From positions 1-47,411 of IMG/VR virus record IMGVR_UViG_3300046471_000230: a stretch of DNA of 47,411 nt, one strand, 5' to 3'. The notes below the pieces were generated by a model. It saw only the letters and a program-made list of their open reading frames with translations, made no database searches and was not told the DNA's origin. The translations under genes were made by a program, and so were the position numbers. Position 1 is the stretch's first letter, and every line of letters starts with the position of its first letter. Shown here one piece after another: positions 31,600 through 39,838 of the stretch. Origin of the DNA: a virus.

Positions 31600-32547
31600 A
31601 TGGCCCAAATCGCCAATACCTTCGCAACCTTCAACGGCACGGTCAACCGTGAGCAGTTGATGGCCAAAATCTGGAATATCTCCGTCAAGGACACCCCGTT
31701 CGTCAAGCTGATCGGCAAGGGCAAAGCCGATGGCGTGTTCGACGAATGGTCGACCGACGCATACCGCGCCGCCAAGGCCAACAAGGTCGAGCAGGGTAAC
31801 GCTGCGACCCGCACCGTGCGCACCGCCCCACTGCGCTACGGCAACCGCACGCAGATCGTCGAAGACGTGTTCGGCGTCACCGGCACCCAGGAAGTCGTCG
31901 AGAAAGCCGGCAACCGCTCGGAGTACAACAAGCAGCTCGCCAAAACGATGGTCGAACTGAAAAAGGACATCGAATACGCCTGCTTGCAGAACACGACCTC
32001 GATTGCCGCATCGGCCGGCGTGGCGCCACAGGCACGCGGCCTGTTCGGCTTCATGAGCGACAACGTGTCGATGGGCGCTGGTGGCGTTGCTGCCAATCCG
32101 CTGACCAACACGGCTGCCGTCGATGGCACCGCGCGCGCTTTCACCGAAACGCTGATGAAGACCGTGCTGCAAAGCCTGTTCGACAACGGCGCCGACATGG
32201 AAACGATGTACGGCCTGATCCCGTCGAGCCAGCGCACCGTGTTCGACGCCTTCCTGGCCGGCACCACGCGCTTCGACAAGTCGGAAGACAAATCGCTGAC
32301 CGCAACCCTCGAAATCTACATCGGCCCGTTCGGCCGCGTGAAGACGGTCAACGCGCGCCATATGCGCCAGCGCGAAGTCGCGTTCATCAACCCGGAGTTC
32401 CTGGAACTGGCAATGCTGCGCCAGATGAAGGACACCCCGCTGGGCGTGACCGGCGACACCAAGGACGTGATGGTGAACGCTGAATTCACCCTGCGCGACT
32501 ACAACCCGAAGGCGCACGGCGCCGTGCTCGACTTGGCCGTCGTCTAA
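31600..32547 (+). CDS. Major capsid protein (DUF5309/SU10-like HK97 fold)
   Basis: 315 residues with AAGGAA before the ATG. ANTFATFNGTVNREQLMAKI, FDEWSTDAYRAA, RYGNRTQIVEDVFGVTGTQE and YNPKAHGAVLDLA are features of the DUF5309 capsid family, an HK97-type fold found in SU10-like and related short-tailed phages. It forms the icosahedral shell around the scaffold. A strong terminator follows within 25 nt, as is common after the most abundant structural protein. Confidence 0.9.
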   Translation: MAQIANTFATFNGTVNREQLMAKIWNISVKDTPFVKLIGKGKADGVFDEWSTDAYRAAKANKVEQGNAATRTVRTAPLRYGNRTQIVEDVFGVTGTQEVVEKAGNRSEYNKQLAKTMVELKKDIEYACLQNTTSIAASAGVAPQARGLFGFMSDNVSMGAGGVAANPLTNTAAVDGTARAFTETLMKTVLQSLFDNGADMETMYGLIPSSQRTVFDAFLAGTTRFDKSEDKSLTATLEIYIGPFGRVKTVNARHMRQREVAFINPEFLELAMLRQMKDTPLGVTGDTKDVMVNAEFTLRDYNPKAHGAVLDLAVV

Positions 32548-32568
32548 CAGGCCAAGTTGTTCAACCAG

Positions 32569-32596
32569 AAGGGCGCTCTACGGGGCGCCCTTTTTC
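32569..32596 (+). terminator. Intrinsic terminator after the capsid gene
   Basis: AAGGGCGC (32569-32576) pairs perfectly with GCGCCCTT (32585-32592) around an 8-nt loop, ending in a run of T residues. It likely sets a high capsid-to-downstream expression ratio. Confidence 0.8.
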
Positions 32597-32610
32597 TTTA
32601 CCGGATACCC

Positions 32611-32919
32611 ATGAAACACATCGTTGACGCCGACCAGCACAGCCAATTGTCGATCGACACAACCGCCGATGGCGATGGCGTCATTTTGCAATCAACCGAC
32701 GTTTCCGCAGCCCTGCGCCGCAATGAGCAATTGCGCAGCGCGGGCGCGACCAAGACGCACGGCGGCGATCACTTCGCAGCTTCCATCCCCATCGACCTGC
32801 TGAACGCCTGGGCCGTCGAGCGCGGGACCACCTGGGAGGTCGTCGCGAACGACAACAAGATGCTCGACCGCTTCCTGGCCGAGCACAGCAAATGCCGCAT
32901 CTACGAGGGCCGCATCTAG
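32611..32919 (+). CDS. Small phage structural-region protein
   Basis: 102 residues from ATG 32611. It is mixed alpha/beta with a well-defined centre (IPIDLLNAWAVERGTTWEVV) and a RIYEGRI end. It lies between the capsid and SGNH-esterase genes. Function unknown. Confidence 0.55.
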   Translation: MKHIVDADQHSQLSIDTTADGDGVILQSTDVSAALRRNEQLRSAGATKTHGGDHFAASIPIDLLNAWAVERGTTWEVVANDNKMLDRFLAEHSKCRIYEGRI

Positions 32920-32950
32920 CCCCTGATCACCGAACACACAAGGACACCAC

Positions 32951-35002
32951 ATGCAGCAATACGCCGAGCCAGTCACCGACAAAAAGGGTAACGCCATCGC
33001 GGGCGCGCAGGTCAGCGTTTACAACCTCGATGGCTCGCTGGCCAGCCTGTTTGCGGCCGATGGCGTGACCAGCATTGCCAACCCGGTGACGACCAGCACC
33101 GATGGCATCGCACTGTTCAGTGCAGCCAATGGCAATTACACGCGCACGGTGACTGCGAGCGGCTCCACGTTTGCTGTACCTGGCCAGATCGCGCTGAGTA
33201 CGCCCGGCGACACCGTAACGTCCGCGCAGCTCACCACGGCCACGCAGAAGGCCACGCGTGACATTGCCAAGGATGCGATGTCGGCAGTAACCATTTCTTC
33301 ACCGCTGAATGTGTCGCAGCAGATTGCGGCGACGATCCCACCAGGCGGGCGTATTTTGCAATTCGGCTCGCTCCCAGTTTCAGGGCCGCTTAGCGGAACC
33401 AGCACGGACAGCGGGTCATCGGCAATTGCTGCATCTACGCCATTGAACGTGTACCCGTTGTCGCCAACGTCGCGCCTGCTGGTGTTTTGCAGCTTGTACG
33501 TTGAAGTTACAGCGGAGGCCGCAGACACGCTGATTAACACGGTCATTGACCTGAAGTATTACACCGGCAGCGCTTATTCCATTTTCACGCAAACGCAAAA
33601 GATTTGCGTTGGAGGCGCCTCAAACGCATCGCTGCGAATCCACGGATCAGCCGCATTTGTCGGTGAGCTTGCCGTCGATCAGAGGCGTACCGATTCACAG
33701 GGTCAGTGGACCTTGCGCCCGTATATCCAAAGCGTTTCCGGGGCATCCTGGGCGCTCGGCGGTGGGCAGATGGTATTTATTGAAATCGATGATTCCGATA
33801 CGACCAGCGCCGCCGATTCGGTGGAGGATCTGGTTCACTTTATTTCGTATGGGCAGAGCCTTGGGGCCGGGTCCGGGAACGCGGCAAAGACGACCACAGC
33901 CGTGCGTGCTGGACGTGCGCTGATGCCAATCGCCGGCGTTCGCCCCCTTGGTGCGCAAACAGGCTCGTCGCAGTCTATTGCTGTCACCGGAACGCAACTG
34001 AAAAAGCTGGTAAACCTGCTTGAGCAGACGGTGGGCGGTAACGGAGAAACGCCATCGAGTGCCGCCGCTTACAAGCTCACGGACATCAACGCACTGCCAA
34101 GCCAAGTGGCCGTGGCAGTGTCGAACCATTCCATTGGTGGCATGACGATTGCGGCGCTTTCGTATGGCACTGTTCCATACGCCAACCTGCTTGCCACCAT
34201 CGCGCGAACCCGCGTCCTGGCGCGTCGAAATGGACTATCACACCGAGCAGGCGCAATGTGGTTCACACAAGGAGAAGCTGACCGATCCGATGTGCAATCT
34301 ACCTATCTGACCAAACTTGTCGCGCTTCAGGCGGCATTGACCACGGATGTGCGCGCCATTGACCGCGGCGCAGGCCAATTCCCTGTTTTCATCGACCAGC
34401 TGCACAACTGGACCAGCTACACCATTGCAGAAAGCGAAGTCCCGTTTGCGCAGTTGCAAGCCGCGATTGACTACCCCGGCAAGTTCTACCTTGTTGGCCC
34501 TAAGTACATGCTGCAAACAGTCGGCGACGGAACGCACCTGACTGCCGACAGCTCCGCATGGCTGGGCGCCTATCAGGGCGAGATCGCGCGCCGCGTGTTG
34601 GTGCTGGGCGAGGCGTGGCTTCCACTGCATATCACGTCGGCGGTTCGCTCTGGCACCTCAGTCATTCTGACCTACCGTGTGCCAAGCGGATCACTGGTGT
34701 TCGATACCACGCTGGTATCTGACCCCGGCAACAAGGGGTATCGCTTCTTCCAGGCGGGAGGCAACAGCGTCACGGTTACCGGGGCCACCATCACCGGCGC
34801 CGCGCAAGTGACGCTGACGCTTTCCGATGTCCCAACCGGCACCGCGCAGACCATCGGATACGCGGATATCGGCACGGCTGGAAACGGCGGTGGGCCATTG
34901 ACCGGGCCGCGCGGCAATCTGCGCGACCAGGCGCCGGCCACCGGCCTGTACGGCGAAACGCTCTACAACTGGGCAGTAGTCCAACGCAAAGCCATTAATT
35001 AA
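32951..35002 (+). CDS. Tail protein with SGNH/sialate O-acetylesterase-like domain
   Basis: 683 residues. An N-terminal beta-sandwich (GNAIAGAQVSVYNLDGS, residues 13-29) probably anchors it to the particle. The central domain has SGNH blocks: HFISYGQSLGAGS (about 296-308) with the nucleophile serine, GGM (near 397), WFTQGEAD (about 437-444) and DGTHLTADSS with the Asp-x-x-His pair near 527. Such domains remove O-acetyl groups from surface polysaccharides. The C-terminal 120 residues are beta-rich. It likely de-acetylates host glycans during adsorption. Confidence 0.75.
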   Translation: MQQYAEPVTDKKGNAIAGAQVSVYNLDGSLASLFAADGVTSIANPVTTSTDGIALFSAANGNYTRTVTASGSTFAVPGQIALSTPGDTVTSAQLTTATQKATRDIAKDAMSAVTISSPLNVSQQIAATIPPGGRILQFGSLPVSGPLSGTSTDSGSSAIAASTPLNVYPLSPTSRLLVFCSLYVEVTAEAADTLINTVIDLKYYTGSAYSIFTQTQKICVGGASNASLRIHGSAAFVGELAVDQRRTDSQGQWTLRPYIQSVSGASWALGGGQMVFIEIDDSDTTSAADSVEDLVHFISYGQSLGAGSGNAAKTTTAVRAGRALMPIAGVRPLGAQTGSSQSIAVTGTQLKKLVNLLEQTVGGNGETPSSAAAYKLTDINALPSQVAVAVSNHSIGGMTIAALSYGTVPYANLLATIARTRVLARRNGLSHRAGAMWFTQGEADRSDVQSTYLTKLVALQAALTTDVRAIDRGAGQFPVFIDQLHNWTSYTIAESEVPFAQLQAAIDYPGKFYLVGPKYMLQTVGDGTHLTADSSAWLGAYQGEIARRVLVLGEAWLPLHITSAVRSGTSVILTYRVPSGSLVFDTTLVSDPGNKGYRFFQAGGNSVTVTGATITGAAQVTLTLSDVPTGTAQTIGYADIGTAGNGGGPLTGPRGNLRDQAPATGLYGETLYNWAVVQRKAIN

Positions 35003-35010
35003 AGGCAACC

Positions 35011-35667
35011 ATGACCATCATCATCGACTACCCGATTGTCGCGCCGGTCGTGCCGGTCAGCGGCATGACCTACGGCCGCCTGAAATCGGCCATCGCCAAC
35101 CGCCTGGGCCGCACGAACCTGACCGGGATCATCCCCGACTTCATCACGCTGGCCGAGTCGCGCATTTACCGCGGCTTTCGCGACATCGATGTGAGCGTGG
35201 CGCCGATGCGCATCCAGCAGATGATTGCGGTGGAAACCGACACCCTGGCCACGCTGCCGATCGGCTACCTGGAAATGTCGCGCCTGACCGTGCCAACGTG
35301 CCCGAAGGCGCTCACTTACGTGACGCCGGAAGTGTTCGCCAGCCTGTGCCCGGCGCCATACCCGCGCTATTACACCTTGCAGGACGGCGGCATTGCCATC
35401 GAGGGCGGCGAGCCGACGGCGTTCTCGTTCAGCTACTACAAGCGATTCCCGGCGCTGGTGGAGGAGTCGGACACCAACTGGTTGCTCGACAATCACCCGT
35501 CGATCTACCTGTATTCGGCGCTGATCGAGGCGTACGCGCACCTGAAGGACGACGCGCGCATTCCAATGGCCACGCGTATGTACGCTGCAGCCGTGAGCGG
35601 GCTGATCGACGCCGACATGACCGCGCGCTACAGCGGCTCGTCCCTGGCCATCGGGAGCGCGCGTTGA
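35011..35667 (+). CDS. Head-tail adaptor protein (SU10-type)
   Basis: 218 residues. TYGRLKSAIANRLGRTNLTG then PDFITLAESRIYRGFRDIDV, a beta core with YLEMSRLTV, and the helix IYLYSALIEAYAHLKDDAR are the hallmarks of the adaptor family of SU10-like and related podoviruses. It forms a ring under the portal and joins the nozzle, whose gene starts in its stop codon. Confidence 0.8.
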   Translation: MTIIIDYPIVAPVVPVSGMTYGRLKSAIANRLGRTNLTGIIPDFITLAESRIYRGFRDIDVSVAPMRIQQMIAVETDTLATLPIGYLEMSRLTVPTCPKALTYVTPEVFASLCPAPYPRYYTLQDGGIAIEGGEPTAFSFSYYKRFPALVEESDTNWLLDNHPSIYLYSALIEAYAHLKDDARIPMATRMYAAAVSGLIDADMTARYSGSSLAIGSAR

Positions 35668-37121
35668 TCCCGCTGGCTGGCTTCACGCCGGACGCCGACA
35701 GCACCACCCCCGGCGCGCTGATCAACTGCTCGAACATGATCCCGACCTTGCGCGGCATGGCGGGCGCGCCGACGTACCGAGATCCGGGCGTCAACGCGCT
35801 GCCATCGGAATGCCGCGGCGCCGCGGTGCTGACGCGCCTGGACAAGATCAACCGCGTGATCCTCGGCACGCAAACGAAGCTGTATGAATTGTCGGGCACC
35901 GCATTCGTTGACCAGTCGCGCGCCGGCTCCTACTCGGGCGGTATTGAAAACCGCTGGTGCTTCGCGCAGTTCGGCAACGCATCGCTGGCCTGCAACCAGA
36001 CCGAGGTGATTCAGGTGTCGACCGGCTCGGGCTCGCCGTTTGCCGACATCGCCCAGGCGCCGAAAGCGCGCATCATCTGCGTGGCCGCCGGCTTCGTGCT
36101 GGCGTTCGACCTGGACGCAACGTACGTTGGCGGTGCGCGGCCTGATGCGTGGGCATGCTCGGGCTTGTACGACTATGTGACCTGGACGCCGGGCGCGTCG
36201 ACGCAGGCAGCATTCGGCTACCTGTACGACTCGCCAGGCGGCATCCGCGCGGCAAAGAACTTCGGCAAGGGCGTGGTCGTGTACAAGGAAACGTCCATGT
36301 ACCTGGGCACCTACGTGGGCCCGCCGGTGATCTGGCAATGGGATATGATCGCGCCGAACGTGGGCGCCGTGAGCAACGAATGCGTGATCGACACCGGAAC
36401 CGCGCACCTGTTCATCGGCAAAGACGACTTCTGGATTTTCGACGGCTCGCGCCCGATCCCGATCACCGGCGCGCCGAAGGAATGGTTTTTCTCGCACTCG
36501 GACGCGACGTACCTGTACCGCATCCGGTCCCACTTTAACCCGGCGAAAAATCTGTGCTGGTGGTTCTACCCGACGCCTGGATCGGCTGGCGTGCTGACCG
36601 ACGCGCTGGTGTACAACCTGTCGAATGGCCGCTGGGGGTGCGCAACGCTCCCGGTCGAAACCGTGTTCCAGTACCAGGGCGCCGACACGAACTACGACAA
36701 TTTCCCGTTCGACGCGTCGGTGACGTATGACACGCTGCCGGACCTACCGTTCGATTCGCCGGCATTTGATACCAGCGCGGTGTCGATGGGCGTTGTCGGG
36801 TTGACGCACAAGATCATGACGCTCACCGGGCCGTGCGTTGCTGCCTTCTTCACCACGGGCGATTTTGGCGACGACGAGCAGTACACGACGCTTACCCGCG
36901 TGACGCCGCGCTTCATCGTGCGGCCGATCGCGTCGAGCATGATCCATTACACCAGCCACTTCGACGGCGACCCGCTGGAAAACCGGGGCAGCAACACGCT
37001 GGCCGGCAGCCATTACGACCCGCTGGCATCGGGGCGGTATCACCGGCTGCATGTTGACCTGACAGGCGATTTTGAAATCGTCGGCTTCACGCCGGCACTC
37101 ACCCCGGATGGCTTCGAATGA
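35664..37121 (+). CDS. Podovirus nozzle (tail tubular protein B-like)
   Basis: 485 residues from a TTG start at 35664, overlapping the adaptor stop (TTGA), with GGGAG upstream; a longer frame starting at 35298 would lie inside the adaptor gene. IPLAGFTPDADSTTPGALIN and MAGAPTYRDPG are the usual opening of nozzle proteins, followed by a WD-like run of beta motifs (KDDFWIFDGSRPIPITG, DALVYNLSNGRWG). It closes the short tail and connects to fibres. Confidence 0.8.
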   Translation: MIPLAGFTPDADSTTPGALINCSNMIPTLRGMAGAPTYRDPGVNALPSECRGAAVLTRLDKINRVILGTQTKLYELSGTAFVDQSRAGSYSGGIENRWCFAQFGNASLACNQTEVIQVSTGSGSPFADIAQAPKARIICVAAGFVLAFDLDATYVGGARPDAWACSGLYDYVTWTPGASTQAAFGYLYDSPGGIRAAKNFGKGVVVYKETSMYLGTYVGPPVIWQWDMIAPNVGAVSNECVIDTGTAHLFIGKDDFWIFDGSRPIPITGAPKEWFFSHSDATYLYRIRSHFNPAKNLCWWFYPTPGSAGVLTDALVYNLSNGRWGCATLPVETVFQYQGADTNYDNFPFDASVTYDTLPDLPFDSPAFDTSAVSMGVVGLTHKIMTLTGPCVAAFFTTGDFGDDEQYTTLTRVTPRFIVRPIASSMIHYTSHFDGDPLENRGSNTLAGSHYDPLASGRYHRLHVDLTGDFEIVGFTPALTPDGFE

Positions 37122-37426
37122 CGCGCCTGACAACTGATGCTCGCCTGCCGCAAGGCGGCGATATCCCCGGCCTGGTGAAACGGCTGTACGACCTGAACCG
37201 CGACACGGCCAACCAGGTCAACGCTCTTTCAGAGGGGGCGATTCGGGCCGCAACCAATGCATCTTCGGCGCCGCCGATAACGGGCGTCTACACGCCGGGC
37301 GACTTCGTGCGCAACAGCGCGCCGGCCGAGCTGGGCACCGCTGGCGCCAAGTATGTGCTGGCCGGCTGGATCTGCGTTGCGGCTCCGCTGACCTTTGTGC
37401 AGCAACGCTTTTTGACGGGGAACTGA
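37118..37426 (+). CDS. Small tail-region protein
   Basis: 102 residues, starting in an ATGA overlap with the nozzle. The N-terminus ARLPQGGDIPGLVKRLYDLNRDTA and C-terminal beta segment (AGAKYVLAGWICVAAP) resemble a small family found beside nozzle genes in podoviruses. Function unknown; perhaps a tail accessory protein. Confidence 0.6.
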   Translation: MTRLTTDARLPQGGDIPGLVKRLYDLNRDTANQVNALSEGAIRAATNASSAPPITGVYTPGDFVRNSAPAELGTAGAKYVLAGWICVAAPLTFVQQRFLTGN

Positions 37427-37851
37427 TGCTACAACTTATCGATCCTGCCGGCCTCGCCCCGGTATGGGAACGTGTGCGCGCTGGCCTGGCCGAAGTGCAG
37501 GCAATGACGACCGACGACTGGCTTCCGGAAGACGTTTACATGGCTCTGCGCAATGGCGCGGCCTCGCTGTACATCGGGCAGGACGACGCAGGCACGTATC
37601 AAGGCTTTGTGGTGATGCGGTTGGTGCCAACGTTCCACGGCTCCAAGGTCGAAATCTGGTGCGCGTATTCAGCGACCAGCACCCCGCTGATGCGCACGTA
37701 TTTCCCGCAAATCAAAGATATTGCACGCAATTGCAAGGCAACCCGCATCAGCTTCATGTCGGCGCGCGAAGAGTGGGCCGCAGCCGCGCGCCGGCTCGGT
37801 TTCAAGCCTAAACAGGTCCAATACGAATATTCCTTACTGGAGCAACCATGA
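37426..37851 (+). CDS. GNAT-like protein of the tail/ejection region
   Basis: 141 residues. DDWLPEDVYMALRNGAASLYIG, GFVVMRL and the terminal EWAAAARRLGFKPKQVQYEY follow the order of the GNAT acetyltransferase fold. The acetyl-CoA loop (Q/R-x-x-G-x-G/A) is not clear, so it may be a structural relative rather than an enzyme. Such proteins recur next to podoviral ejection genes. Its ATG shares a base with the preceding stop (TGATG). Confidence 0.6.
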   Translation: MLQLIDPAGLAPVWERVRAGLAEVQAMTTDDWLPEDVYMALRNGAASLYIGQDDAGTYQGFVVMRLVPTFHGSKVEIWCAYSATSTPLMRTYFPQIKDIARNCKATRISFMSAREEWAAAARRLGFKPKQVQYEYSLLEQP

Positions 37852-39158
37852 GCAGCAGCCCCCCATCAAGCACCACCAGCCAGACCACGACCGAATTGCC
37901 CAAATGGGCGCAACCCTACGCAACGCAACTGCTCGACCGCGGCGCGGCACTGTCGCAGCAGGATATGCCGGTCTACACCGGGCAGCGCTCGGCTGACCTG
38001 AACGCCACGCAGCAACAAGGCATGGCCATGGCGACGAACCGGGCCACGAACGGATCGGCCGAAGTCAACGCTGGCAGCGCGGCCCTGCAAGGCACGCTGG
38101 GCGGGCAGTACTTGGGCCGTGACACTGGCACCAACGCTTACCAGGGCGCCCAGCCTACCGGCGCGAACCAGTACCAGGGCGCTGCGCCTTCGACGCAAAA
38201 TTCGTTCGTCAATGGCCAGCCAACAGCGAAGAATGCTTATCAGGGCGCGGCGCCGTCCACGGCAAACACGTACCAGGGCGCGCAGCCGACCGGGACGAAT
38301 GCCTACATGGGCGACAACCCGTATCTGCAAAGCACGATCGACAAAGCGGCCGGCGACATCACGCGCAACTACACCGGCGCCGTGAACAACACCGATGCGA
38401 CGATGGCGCGCTCTGGCGCGTTCGGCGGGTCAGCGTGGCAGCAGGCGCAGAATGGCAACTCGAAGAACCTGGCCGACAGCTTGTCCACCTCGGCAAGCAG
38501 CTTGCGCATGCAGAATTACAACCAGAGCGCCAACCTAGCCGAAAGCGCGCTGGGCCGCGACCAAGCGAACTGGCAGACCAACGCTGGCCTTGCTGACGCG
38601 AGCCTGAACCGGAACCAGGCGAACTGGAACACCAACGCCAGCCTGGACGAAAGCGGCCTGGCGCGCAATCAAGCTGCCTGGCAGACCAATGCCGGGCTGA
38701 CCGACACCAGCCTCGCGCGCGATCAGGCCAACTGGAACTCGAATGCCGGCCTTGCTGAAAACGGACTGGCACGCAACCAGGCTGCCTGGCAAACGAACGC
38801 GGGCCTGGCCGATGCCGGACTCAGCCGCAACCAGACTGCATTCCAGGCTGAGCGCGCGAACCAGATGGCCGGCCTTCCCCTGGCACTCCAGTACGGCAAC
38901 CAGGCCTACACCGACGCTGCGGCGCTGTCGGCAGCCGGCGACACGCAGTACGGCGCCACGCAGCAGCAGCTTACCGACCAGCAGAACCTGTTCAACGAGC
39001 AGGCCGCAGCGCCGTACAAGTCGCTCGACGTGCTGGGCAACAGCATCCGCGGCGCGGTGGGCGGCGGGTCGACCGTCAGCACGTCGGCACCTGGGGCCAG
39101 CGCGGTGGGCCAAGCGGCCGGCGGCGCGGCAGCACTCTACAGCCTGTTTGGCAAATAA
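37848..39158 (+). CDS. Internal/ejection-type protein with two tandem-repeat families
   Basis: 436 residues. Six 11-residue units of the form NAYQGAQPTGA occupy residues 96-161. Six 18-residue units of the form LARNQAAWQTNAGLADAS occupy about residues 235-342, the last one degenerate. Between them is a Gly/Ser-rich segment and after them a Gln-rich region with a Gly-rich end. The order (nozzle, GNAT-like, then four large low-complexity proteins) suits internal proteins ejected with the DNA. The exact role is unknown. Confidence 0.6.
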   Translation: MSSSPPSSTTSQTTTELPKWAQPYATQLLDRGAALSQQDMPVYTGQRSADLNATQQQGMAMATNRATNGSAEVNAGSAALQGTLGGQYLGRDTGTNAYQGAQPTGANQYQGAAPSTQNSFVNGQPTAKNAYQGAAPSTANTYQGAQPTGTNAYMGDNPYLQSTIDKAAGDITRNYTGAVNNTDATMARSGAFGGSAWQQAQNGNSKNLADSLSTSASSLRMQNYNQSANLAESALGRDQANWQTNAGLADASLNRNQANWNTNASLDESGLARNQAAWQTNAGLTDTSLARDQANWNSNAGLAENGLARNQAAWQTNAGLADAGLSRNQTAFQAERANQMAGLPLALQYGNQAYTDAAALSAAGDTQYGATQQQLTDQQNLFNEQAAAPYKSLDVLGNSIRGAVGGGSTVSTSAPGASAVGQAAGGAAALYSLFGK

Positions 39159-39169
39159 AAGGGATCAAG

Positions 39170-39829
39170 ATGAGCGGAATCGAAGAAGCAGCGCTGGCAT
39201 CAGCGATTGCAGGTAGTGCGGCGGCAGCGCCGGCGGCGGCAGCAGGAACAGCAGCGGCAGCTGGCGCCGCTGGCGCAGCAGGTGCTGGCGCGTTGGGTGC
39301 CGGTGCACTTGGCGCTGGCGCGGCCGGCGCAGGGGCAGCCGGTGCAGGGATGCTCGGCGCTGAGGCAGGCCTTGCAGCTGGCGCAGCAGAGGGTGGCATG
39401 CTGGCAGGGAGCGCCGCAGCGCCAGGCGTCGGCATGTTCGTCACGCCGCCTGTTGCTGCGCCCTGGGCCGCCGCAGCGCCGCTCGATGGCGTGCTGGGCG
39501 GCACAAGCATGGCATACGGCAGCCCAGCAGCGCTGGCCGAGTCCACGGCGGCGGCGGGCGAAGCACCCGGCATGCTGGCCCAGGCTGGCGGCTATGCCAA
39601 GGATGCCAGCAAAGCGGCATCGGCCTACAGTTCGGTGAGTGGCGCCATGGGCGGCGGCCAGCCGCAGCAGCGCGCACCGCAAGGACGCCCGGTATTCCAG
39701 GGTGAAGCGCCGCAGATCGCAGCGCCGGCCACCAGTGCGCCGCAGCAATCGCCGCTGATGCAGTCGGGCGGCAACGCTGGCGGCATGCTTCGCGCTATCG
39801 CACAACAGCGCCTGCGCAAACAATTTTAA
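39170..39829 (+). CDS. Ala/Gly-rich ejection-type protein
   Basis: 219 residues. The first half is almost wholly Ala and Gly in repeats such as GALGAGALGAG, which could form a membrane-active helix. The C-terminal half is Gln/Pro-rich with a basic helical end (MLRAIAQQRLRKQF). Low-complexity proteins like this are found among podoviral internal proteins that line the ejection channel. Low-complexity makes family assignment unsafe. Confidence 0.55.
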   Translation: MSGIEEAALASAIAGSAAAAPAAAAGTAAAAGAAGAAGAGALGAGALGAGAAGAGAAGAGMLGAEAGLAAGAAEGGMLAGSAAAPGVGMFVTPPVAAPWAAAAPLDGVLGGTSMAYGSPAALAESTAAAGEAPGMLAQAGGYAKDASKAASAYSSVSGAMGGGQPQQRAPQGRPVFQGEAPQIAAPATSAPQQSPLMQSGGNAGGMLRAIAQQRLRKQF

Positions 39830-39838
39830 GGGGATCAC

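Noticed and set aside
30259-32517. Leftward open frame of 752 codons across the scaffold and capsid genes
   Set aside because: It is the antisense of two well-supported genes; the product is Leu/Arg/Val-rich with no domain, as expected for the shadow of GC-rich coding DNA.
35298-35663. N-terminal extension of the nozzle protein
   Set aside because: It overlaps the adaptor gene entirely and has shadow-like composition; the family start is at the TTG at 35664.
38133-38873. CRISPR array
   Set aside because: The repeats are in-frame protein repeats without spacers; no CRISPR array is visible in the window.
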